DNA of 64,000 nt from Triticum aestivum (lineage: Eukaryota; Streptophyta; Magnoliopsida; Poales; Poaceae). Position 1 is the stretch's first letter; each line of letters opens with the position of its first letter. The notes below the pieces were generated by a model. The model was given only the letters and a program-made list of their open reading frames with translations, did not search any database and was not told the DNA's origin. The stretch is taken from contig NC_057811.1 of NCBI RefSeq assembly GCF_018294505.1, positions 400,986,491 to 401,050,490 on the forward strand. The letters are read 5' to 3'. Below are positions 55,515 through 64,000 of this stretch, one piece after another. A program made the translations under genes and the position numbers.

Positions 55515-55630
55515 ACAATAATGACGATTGTAGATCTTATTAAAACAGAGAAACGAATTCAAACGCTTTGACTTCACAACAATCATTATTGTAGATCTTA
55601 CTCAAATAGAGAAACGAATTCAAATTTAGT
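55515..55630 (+). repeat. Two-copy repeat of about 63 bp
   Basis: attgtagatctta followed by cagagaaacgaattcaaac or tagagaaacgaattcaaat occurs twice (near 55528 and 55590). Confidence 0.75.
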
Positions 55631-56215
55631 TCATATTGACGCGGTAGTATATACGTTTGGAATGCACTAAAACGTTCATTTGAGTACTAGGTTGCATGCA
55701 TTATACACGTAGCGAAATATTTTAATTGAACATAACATGAATTCAAAGTTTTGAATGACATTTGTAGTACGAATTGATTTGGTACAGTACACGTTAGGCT
55801 TGTCCGGAAATTTCAACCCGCGTCTTGTTAGCCCGAAATATTTAAGATATATCTTTGTCTCGTTGTGCTCCGACAACTCCCTCCATCTCAACCCGCACCT
55901 TGCCATTCCAAAATTACAACGCGCACGAAAACTCCCACCTCCTGTGAAATCCCAACACGCGAAATGCCCGTGATACCCCTGAACCGAAAGAACCGCCTCA
56001 AATTGGTGGGGGTACTTTCATAACTTACCCCACATTTTGGACAAGCGCGTCCCTAAGCCATGGTCCCCCACTCCCATCCCATCCGCCCACCCATTCGTAC
56101 ACCAAGGCCGGGAAAACCCGTGAAGCCCCACACCCTCCTCCGTCCGCCACCCAGCCGGAGTCTCTTCCCCGACGACGTCGTCCACAGCAACACCTCGACG
56201 TCCCTCATCCACCGT
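55631..56215. other. Upstream sequence of a possible gene, no feature recognised
   Basis: AT-rich, becoming C-rich after 55,850. It could be promoter and leader of the gene-like block that follows. Confidence 0.3.
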
Positions 56216-56921
56216 ACCGGATGAGGATCCGTCGTCGATTTAGTCGTCCCGCCGGTTCAGCCACCCCGTCCTCCACCTCCAAGGAGCTGCCCCGATGTTC
56301 CCCTCGTCTTTCGCACCACCTCCATTCCCACACCGCCGTCTTCACCTACACCACCGGAAGAGCATCAGCATCACCGTTTCCTCGGATGAAGCTGCGGCCT
56401 AATCGGCGCCACCAAAGAGGTTGTACACTAATCGCCGCATTTTCTTCTTGATTCGATCTCACGGTGCTGCCGGCGCTCGGTCGCGAGCCGACACGGCGCG
56501 ACTCCATCCACCGCGGCGTCGCCGGCCACTTCCTCCACGGTGTCGCTCCCTCGGCCGCGACGTCCACATCAGTAGGAGTTGCTGCTGCTTTAGCTCTCGC
56601 TCGCGCTACTGCTCTGCTCTTGCTCTCGGTCCCCTGCCTGGTCTGCTCTTGCTCTTGCTCGCGCTGCTGCTCTCGCTCTTGCTCTTGCTTGTGATGCTGC
56701 TCCGATTTAGCTACACTTCAGTCGACTGAATCGACTTTTGGGTCAGTTGATTTTCAGGGGGTGGGGGGGCTCGCCAGAGTTAAGGAAGAACCAGCCGCAG
56801 CGGGGAGGGGGGCTTGCCGGATAAGTACCCCAGTATCTATCTTAGGGTTCAGGGTGGGGGCGGTGGTCGCCGGTGGTGGTGGGGCGGTGGCGTGGGGATC
56901 GCCGGAGAAAAATCTCGGCAC

Positions 56922-56936
56922 GGGGGGGGGGGGGGG
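56922..56936. repeat. Poly-G run (about 15 bases)
   Basis: A homopolymer tract inside G-rich sequence (56.75-57.03 kb). Its length may be affected by sequencing error. Confidence 0.85.
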
Positions 56937-57124
56937 CTAGAGGGATGACCGGGTGGCGGCGGACCGGCGGTGGGGAGTGTTTTGGGGCGGGCGGGGCGGC
57001 TGTTTGGCCGGTGGTGGCTGGCGGCTCAGGGGGGTGGAGGTTGAAGATGAACTGCAGGCCCTTGATTTTGTATCCAACGGCTGCAAAATCGACTGACCAG
57101 AGATGAAAAAGTCAGTCGACTGAC

Positions 57125-57250
57125 ATGTAGCCTCACCTCTAGTGCGTTCAGTTTCGACAGTAAAATTTAGTTTCGACAGCAAAATTCAGTTTCGACAGTT
57201 AAGTTCAGTTTTGACAGTTAAATTCAGTTTCGAGAGTTAAGTTCAGAGAT
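57125..57250 (+). repeat. Short tandem repeat, 17-20-bp unit
   Basis: About six copies of ttcagtttcgacagtnaa or near forms (agttttgacagttaaa, agtttcgagagttaag) between gtgcgttc and gagatgag. Confidence 0.75.
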
Positions 57251-59429
57251 GAGCGGCTGATGTATACATCTAGCACTTTGTGGTTATGTATTTTACGTCA
57301 TCTATTGGAGATGCTATTAGAATTCCACTCAGGTTAACGTTGTCTCTCTTGTCCTGCTTTAGCCTCGGCGTCGTACAACTCACCGGAGCTGCTCCAACGA
57401 CGAAACCCTCCATCATAGCGGAGCAGTACCTCGGGCTCCATCTCCAGACGCCTAAGATCTTCTTCCCCTCCTCCGACAGCCAAGTCAGCCGGAGCATCCT
57501 CACCGTCCAACCCAATCACGCTGAGATCGACATGGCTTCGCCAAAGAGGTTGTACACTTCTTGTGGTTTGACTTAATCTCACCATACTTCTTTGCATCAT
57601 GTGATCTTCCAATTCTTGTGAACCAAACACCCAGATTGGCAGAAATCCCGTGTTTTTAAATTCTTTGTTTTGCACGTGCATTCCTATCCTATTCCTATCT
57701 ATTTCCTATCCCTGCATTGTTAGAATCCTCAAATTCAAACAAGCCCTTACACAGTTACTTCTGTTACAGATATGTGTTAAAGAAAACCTTATGTGGTTTG
57801 TCCTGCTCTTGTAGTGTTGTGTTCCACCCCAGCTCAGCTGCTCCAACGACGGAAGGGTTCACCACAGCAAGGATTCGCTCTCCATATTGTCTTTCGCCGC
57901 CTCAGATCTTCTTCCCCGCCGCCGGCAGCCACGACAACTGCATTACCATCATCAACTGAGCAGATGACCTTGAGGACTACACGGGTCCGCAAGAGAGGTC
58001 GCACTCTTCCGTGTCTGCTTACGTTATGCACCGCTTAATATGATGACATGCTACTTTATCATCGTGTTCCCCTATTAGACTCCGACTCAGGTCCAAACTT
58101 ATGCTGAAACTTGAGTTTTTAAATGGTTGTGGGGTACATATTGGGGCAGCAATCAGTACTATCTGGTTAATCTCGGGTGTCTACTATGAGTTTCATGTTG
58201 GGTGTAAACAAACATTAAAGGAGCCATTATCTGTATTTTTAACTAAAGCTATTATCTGCCTGCTATCATTGGTTTTGGGTCTATCCACAGTTTGCTACCA
58301 TCACTCTGGATTTGTGCATGCACTCCTTACATAATCTCACTATGTTTTATTCCTATGCATGTCAGTTATTGTACACAATGGAACTGAACATGTAGAGCAA
58401 AAGAGACGAGCCTTGTGTGGCAATAAAATTTCATGCATACATCACTCCATGGTGGGCGCAAAGGCAACCCCCCTCCACCCATTTCGGATCGTAATCAAGA
58501 GGAAGATAACTGTTCTGAGGGGGATTCAGAAGCAGAAGACCACTCCTATTTACCCCATGAGGTCTTCGCTCTAACTTGGCATGCTGATGTTGGTTATATG
58601 ATGCATATGGTGCCTTGCATTTCTTACTTTATACATCAAATATGTCAACTGCTTAGTTTAGACATGCTTTGTGTGAATGCCATCTGTTTAGTTTATTCAT
58701 CGTTTATGTGAATTATGCAATGCCATCTTGTTTAGCCAGGCATCATATATGTGAATTTTGCAATGCCATCCTGCTTAGCCAGTCATCTTATATGTGAATT
58801 ATATCAGGCCATCCTTTTTTCGTTACGTATTACATTTGTCAACAATGTTAGTACATTCAACTACTCTTCGTGTGCATCAGCCATTTGACACGGTGATGGA
58901 AAATTCTTGAGTGAAAACAAGGTCTTCAGAGCAGACTACGCTATCTGACGAAGCGCATATCTTGCTGGTTACGGATAGCTCCTCAGAGGAGGATTCAGAG
59001 ACAGATGACCAGTCAGTAATGAGAAATGGGATGTACATTTTTAAAACACATCAAACCGGCAATTACTTTCAAATTTCTTTTTTTCATTTCAAGATTTTAA
59101 ATTGCATTAATTTTTATGCGTGGACAATTTGTTGGATTTTATATTGATATACATTTATTTTTAAAATCAGTTTGAATGTGACTCGAAATTTCGGGATTAA
59201 AAACAGTTCGGACCGCACCGAAATATGCAACATTTCGTATAATTTTTTAACCGTGGCCACAATATGGGCTGTAATGCTAACAAAAAGAATATGGGCTCCA
59301 AAAAAAACCTTCAAAATTAGCAAATGGGCTGTAAATTATTAGAAATAATGGCAGATGGGTTGTATGCTGTTTTCCACAGATTTGAGGCTTTCCAAAAAAA
59401 AGGTTGACGCACAAGCAGTGACTGTTGGA

Positions 59430-60565
59430 TGTCCATCCAACGGCCGTCGTGCTTCTTCAATCTCTGCTCTTTCTGCTCCAGCCGCTCAAACAAGCGCCGG
59501 CGGGACTGCCTGCTCCCTCCTCCCCACGGCCGGCTGTGCTACCGCGAAGGCTTCACCGCCCCACCGTACTCCCATCGCTGGCCTAGCCATCCCTCTACTC
59601 ACCCACACCTGTTGTTATTCTCCGGCGAGGGCAGACGAACCAGTAAACCCTCGTATAGTCGTACTCCCCTCCGCGTGGGAAACAACTGCCGAGTCTTCCC
59701 TGCCTCCGTGTCGTTCCCTTCCTAGGCCTCGTCGTCATCCACCGCCCTGGTGCTCCCGGCGCGGCCTGGTCAACGTGGTCAACGACCGACATGCATCTGA
59801 AGTGGACTGTACGTGGAGAGGCTGACAGCTGGGTCCACGGCCGCACGCAAGGAAATGCCTCCTTATTACCCGCAAAATAATGATTCCTCCACCTGACATC
59901 TGGGACCCACCGAAAGGGCCTCTGTATTTCATGAAAAAAACGTTACCGCCGCTGACAGCTCGGACCCACCAGCTATATCTTCGCACGCAAGGAAGTGCGT
60001 CCTTATTACGCACAAAAAAATGAATACTCCCCCTGCTAGATGAGACCCAGTATAGTGGCAGGCTGACTTGTGGGCCTACTAAGTTGACGGGGACGGAGGG
60101 CTTTGTCAACTTAGTCAATATGCATGATTCTAGCTCCAGTGACCGTATGATGTCCATCCAACGGCCGTAGTGCTTCTTCAACCTCTGGTCTTGTTGCTCC
60201 AGCCGCCCAAAGCAGCGCCGGTCGTGCCGCATGCTCCTGCCTCCCGTGGCCGGCTGTGCTGCCGCGGAGAACTCACCGCCCCTACTATTCCCACCGCTGG
60301 CCAGGCCCTGCGGCGACGGCAGCCTCACACCGCAGCCGAACCAGCGACCCTCGTACTCCTCTCCGCGCGGGCTTCCACTATCGCGTCTTCCCCGGCTCCG
60401 CGTCATCCCCTTCCTAGGCCTCGCCGTCGTCCACCGCCCTGGTGCTCTCGGCGCGGCGTGGTCAACGTGGTCAAGGAACGGCTTCCATCGGACGTGGACT
60501 GTACATGGAGAGGCTGACAGCTGGATCCATAGCTGCAGCAAGGAAGTGCCTCCTTATTACGCGCA
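59430..60565 (+). repeat. Direct duplication inside the right arm
   Basis: Two copies (about 59430-59890 and 60145-60565) run from gtccatccaacggccg through the gtcaacgtggtcaa words to ggaaatgcctccttatta or ggaagtgcctccttatta. A short TGACAGC-rich segment separates them. Confidence 0.7.
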
Positions 60566-61079
60566 AAATAATTATTCCTCCACCTGACAGCGAGGACCCA
60601 CCGGACGGGTCACCGTATTTCGTGAAAAAAACATTTCCCCCTGACTGCGGGGACCCACCAGCTACATCTTCGCACGCAAGGAAGTGCGTCCGGGCAAAAA
60701 AAAAACGATTCACCCCCCTGACTGCTGGCACCCACCAGCTACATCTTCGCAGGCAAGGAAGTGCCTGATAGTCGGGACCCACCTGGTCGAAGCATACGTA
60801 GCATTGTCATTCTGGTCGCGAACGTGTATGTACATACTGGTCGATGTAGAGGCGCGCACGTGACGTAGTAGAGGCGTGCACGTAGCATGTACACGTACGT
60901 ACAGCGGCCAGTGTGCAAGAAAGAAAATACGGCCACGCACGTACATACGGGCAGGGTCTCGAACGCCTACTCGCACATACGTACGGCCAGGGCTCGTGTA
61001 CATGGCTAGGTCGAAACGGAGAAACAACGTCATCGTCATGTTCATGGGGAGCCAACCGGCTGGGTCGGAACGGAATGTG

Positions 61080-61810
61080 TCGTCGTGTTCATCGGGAGGG
61101 CTTGGATGGAACAGCCGATGGAAATGAGGCCTGGCGTACCGCAGAACGGAGGAAACGGCCTTGTGTTCGACCGGCCACGTTTGAAACAGGATCATGTTCA
61201 TCGGGAGGGGTCTGGCATACCGCAAAACAGAGGAAACGGACCTCCTACGGTCGAAACAGGGGTCCTGTTGATCGGGAGGGGTGTGGCATACCGCAAAACG
61301 GAGGAAACTGACTTGTGTTGGAGCGCTACGGTCGAAACGGGGGTCCTGTTCATCGGGAGGGGTGTGGCGTACCGCAAAACGGGACTCCACGGGACACTGT
61401 TCATCTCCACCGTCGACCCCCTCCAGCCTCCACGGGCTACTGTTCATCCACCGTCGACCTCCTCCAGCCTCCACCTGCGACTGTTCATCCACGGGCTCCT
61501 GTTCATCCAGCCTCCACCATGCGCTACTCCATCGGCTACTGTTCAACCAGCCCTCTCCACAGGCTCCTGTTCAACCACCCCTCCACGGGCTACTGTTCAT
61601 TCAGCCCTCCACCGTCTACTGTTCATTCTGCCCTCCACGGGGTGGTCCTGTTCATCCTGCCCTCCACGGTGTCCTATTCATCCAGCCCCAACCGGCTCGA
61701 CCGATCGGGGTCCTGTTCATTCAGAGGCGACACCACGGGGTCCTGTTCATCCACCCCCACCGGGAACTGTTCATCCAAACCCCCCCAGCAACGCTCACTG
61801 TTCATCCAGA
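61080..61810 (-). repeat. GATGAACAG motif field, right arm
   Basis: About 20 copies of ctgttcatcc or close forms, the inverted counterpart of 41440-42270. Open frames of 184-274 codons here arise from the repeat and are not treated as genes. Confidence 0.8.
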
Positions 61811-62314
61811 GGCAGCATCGATCGGCTTCAGTTAGCAGCAGTAGCGAAGGAACTCGATCGGGTTCAGTTAACAGCCATCGATCGATCGCTCGGGTTCAGT
61901 AACGCGTAGCCTGCAGTGCAATCACTCGGGTTCAGTTAGAGCCCAACGCCTCGCTCAGGTTCAGTTAGAGCCAACGCCTCGCACACACGCGCGTACGTGT
62001 AAGAGAAACACGCATCGCTCGGCCCCCGACCTCCCACCGTAACCGGGAACTCCCCAAAATTTTCCTCGCCCTTGCTTCTACCACGGTTTTTTCCGTCATG
62101 GACGGCCCAAAGAATGTCATGCAGCTACGTCTCCGGCCCGCCCAGGACGAAAAGCCCATTTTCTGTCATGATTTTTTGTCATAGAAGTAGGAGCCCACCA
62201 CATCTATGATGATACCGGGTTTTGTCACAATTATCGTCATAGAAGTGTCATATGCATGACAGAAAAAAATTCGTTCGGCCCAAAATGTCACGGATGTGTC
62301 TTTTTTTTGTAGTG

Positions 62315-62749
62315 GCGCCTCCATGTCTTCGCGCTTTGGCCGCTCTCCTTCCTTCTCCTTCTTCTTGGTTGCTTGTGGCTCCCTCCTAGCTTCTTCACGA
62401 TCATGTCCTTGGCACCTAAGAATGCATAATGTATCCATTTGAGGTAGAACCCGACTCTCGTGTGAATCCGAATGAAACTCAAAGAGGAAAGAGTTCACCT
62501 CAGTTCCGACGTCGCGTGCGTGAGCTCTCGTTGTAGGTCCTCTCCATGCTTGCGGTGGCGGTGTGACGTCCATGGGGATGGTCGAGGGATGCTCCGCATC
62601 AGCATGTTAGCTCTACAAGTTGCAAATTTGCTTGTGTTTGGTGTAAAGATGATGTTGGATATCCTTGCTATCTACCACCGGGAATTATTTCCAAATACTT
62701 CTTGTCTTTTGACAATTGGTACTCACTTGTGTGGTAGAAATTATTGATC
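62315..62749. other. Unassigned sequence between CACTA element 2 and the terminal LTR
   Basis: On the minus strand a short frame reads FLFEFHSDSHESRVLPQM, then a Lys/Glu-rich segment, but it runs into the transposon terminus and has no recognised domain. It could be an exon cut by the CACTA end. Confidence 0.3.
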
Positions 62750-64000
62750 TGTTGGGAATCGTAGCATAATTTAAAATTTTCCTACGCTCACCAAGATGCA
62801 TCTATGGAGTCTACTAGCAACGAGGGGGAAGGAGTGCATCTACATACCCTTGTAGATCGCGAGCGGAAGCGTTCCAACGAACGTGGATGACGGAGTCGTA
62901 CTCGCCGTGATCCAAATCACCGATGACCGAGTGCCGAACGGACGGCACCTCCGCGTTCAACACACGTACGGTGCAGCGACGTCTCCTCCTTCTTGATCCA
63001 GCAAGGGGAAAGGAGAGGTTGATGGAGATCCAGCAGCACGACGGCGTGGTGGTGGATGTAGCGGGTCTCCGGCAGGGCTTCGCAAGCTTCTGCGAGAGAG
63101 AGAGAGAGAGGTGTTGCAGGGGAGGAGGGAGGTGCCCAAGGCTGTTGTATTGCTGCCCTCCCTCCCCCCACTATTTATAGGACCCCTGGGGGGCGCCAGT
63201 CCTTGGGAGATCAGATCTCTAAGGGGGGCGGCGGCCAAGTGGGGGGGAAGGGGTGCCTTGCCCCCCCAAGGCAAGGGGGAAGCTCCCCCCTAGGGTTCCC
63301 AACCCTAGGCGCATGGGGGAAGGCCCAAGGGGGGCGCCCCAGCCCACTAAGGGCTGGTTCCCTTCCACTTTCAGCCCACGGGGCCCTCCGGGATAGGTGG
63401 CCCCACCCAGTGGACCCCCGGGACCCTTCCGGTGGTCCCGGTACAATACCGGTGACCCCCGAAACTTTCCCGGTGGCCGAAACTTGACTTCCTATATATA
63501 ATTCTTCACCTCCGGACCATTCCGGAACCTCTCGCGACGTCCGGGATCTCATCCGGGACTCCGAACAACTTTCGGGTTTCCGCATACATATATCTCTACA
63601 ACCCTAGCGTCACCGGACCTTAAGTGTGTAGACCCTACGGGTTCGGGAGACATGCAGACATGACCGAGACGCCTCTCCGGTCAATAACCAACAGCGGGAT
63701 CTGGATACCCATGTTGGCTCCCACATGTTCCACGATGATCTCATCGGATGAACCACGGTGTCGAGGATTCAATCAATCCGTATGCAATTCCCTTTGTCAA
63801 TCGGTATGTTACTTGCCCAAGATTCGATCGTCGGTATCCCAATACCTTGTTCAATCTCGTTACCAGGAAGTCTCTTTACTCGTACTGCAATGCATGATCC
63901 CGTGACTAACGCCTTAGTCACATTGAGGTCATTATGATGATGCATTACCGAGTGGGCCCAGAGATACCTCTCCGTCACACGGAGTGACAAATCCCAGTCT
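62750..64000 (-). repeat. LTR of an Angela/BARE/WIS-type Copia element, cut by the window edge
   Basis: Begins TGTTGGGAATCGTAGC at 62750 (the LTR end in reverse orientation), preceded by candidate target-site bases tgatc. It shares many words in order with the solo LTR at 18817-20552, such as gagatacctctccg, cggagtgacaaatcc, accctacgggttcg and gattcgatcgtcggtat. The first part differs, so it is a related but distinct family member. Whether it is solo or part of a full element cannot be told. Confidence 0.8.

Larger units (their letters stand above)
56216..59150 (+). pseudogene. Gene-like block with three repeated exon-like units, unrecognised
   Basis: Three GC-rich plus-strand segments (about 56221-56440, 57362-57560 and 57830-58010) share order and wording: clusters of accaccg or ctccaacgac, then agatcttcttccccnccnccg in the last two, and the closing word aagaggttgtacact in the first two (aagagaggtcgcactct in the third). 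Each is followed by AT-rich intron-like sequence. Farther on, segments at about 58495-58570 and 58965-59025 encode acidic Ser/Glu stretches (CSEGDSEAEDHS and SSSEEDSETDDQS). No domain is recognised and no continuous reading frame can be built with confidence. It lies just inside the right arm of CACTA element 2. A decayed captured gene is the best guess. Confidence 0.35.
40946..62314. mobile_element. 21.4-kb CACTA-ended structure with very long inverted arms
   Basis: The left end CACTAAAAAAAGACACATCC (40946) and right end GATGTGTCTTTTTTTTGTAGTG (to 62314) are inverted copies, followed inward by matching gtgacattttgggccgaacg. Inverted homology continues far beyond normal TIRs, from about 40946-43700 against about 59090-62314. 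The core (43.7-59.1 kb) holds decayed gene fragments and other insertions and no recognisable transposase. The 3-bp flanks do not match (ttg left, gcg right), so it may be a rearranged or composite structure rather than one clean insertion. The TIR type occurs in Triticeae CACTA elements; I do not assign a family name. Confidence 0.75.
59090..62314 (-). repeat. Right inverted arm of CACTA element 2
   Basis: The reverse complement repeats the order of the left arm. It is longer because a GC-rich block is present twice in direct orientation: about 59430-59890 and 60145-60565, both with gtccatccaacggccgt, ctcccacggccggctgtgct-like and gcgcggcctggtcaacgtgg-like words. The left arm has one full copy. 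The GATGAACAG field appears here as ctgttcatcc at about 61080-61810. Confidence 0.75.

Noticed and set aside
61085..61909. Open frames of 184-274 codons in the right arm
   Set aside because: Inverted counterpart of the left-arm repeat field, with the same reasoning.

Overview
The window looks like Triticeae (wheat/goatgrass-type) nuclear DNA. Evidence: spliced plant genes, a CONSTANS/Hd1-type protein of Triticeae character, Stowaway MITEs, an Angela/BARE-type LTR with perfect target-site duplications, a Cassandra LTR carrying 5S-like sequence, and two very large CACTA transposons. Chromosome position cannot be read from the sequence.

Layout. (1) About 1-10.2 kb is a small gene island. It holds an intact two-exon Hd1/CONSTANS-like flowering-time gene (+, 4006-5707) and a convergent, intact six-exon LAG1/LOH ceramide synthase gene (-, 6793-9886). 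A short TRIM/SMART-like element lies upstream and Stowaway MITEs sit in the ceramide synthase introns. (2) 10.5-17.7 kb holds nested MITEs, the 3' end of a LINE, and one side of a Copia-type retrotransposon: a 2.66-kb LTR, a primer-binding site and a broken gag. (3) 17,697-35,432 is a 17.7-kb CACTA element with no recognisable transposase. It carries several gene-like cargo units: an ORF split by a solo LTR, a broken coiled-coil gene, a B3-domain fragment, two intact Ala-rich ORFs and a frameshifted 3'-5' exonuclease. About 500-bp repeats occur in opposite orientation in its two halves. (4) 35.4-40.2 kb is a probable Mutator-like element with degenerate TIRs and an interior dominated by a dispersed GAAGTTC motif. 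(5) 40,946-62,314 is a second giant CACTA-ended structure (21.4 kb) with inverted arms of roughly 2.7-3.2 kb full of a GATGAACAG subterminal motif. Its interior holds decayed gene pieces (a pseudogene with a TATA promoter, a B3/REM-like fragment, a gag fragment), tandem repeats, MITEs, a tRNA-derived sequence, a Cassandra solo LTR and a segmental duplication. (6) 62,750-64,000 is the start of another Angela/BARE-type LTR cut by the window edge.

Only the Hd1-like and LOH genes look like ordinary functional genes. The rest is layered mobile DNA. Its main interest is the cargo of the two CACTA structures and the order of events recorded by nested insertions: cargo ORF, then solo-LTR insertion; tandem duplication, then MITE insertion; MITE, then MITE.
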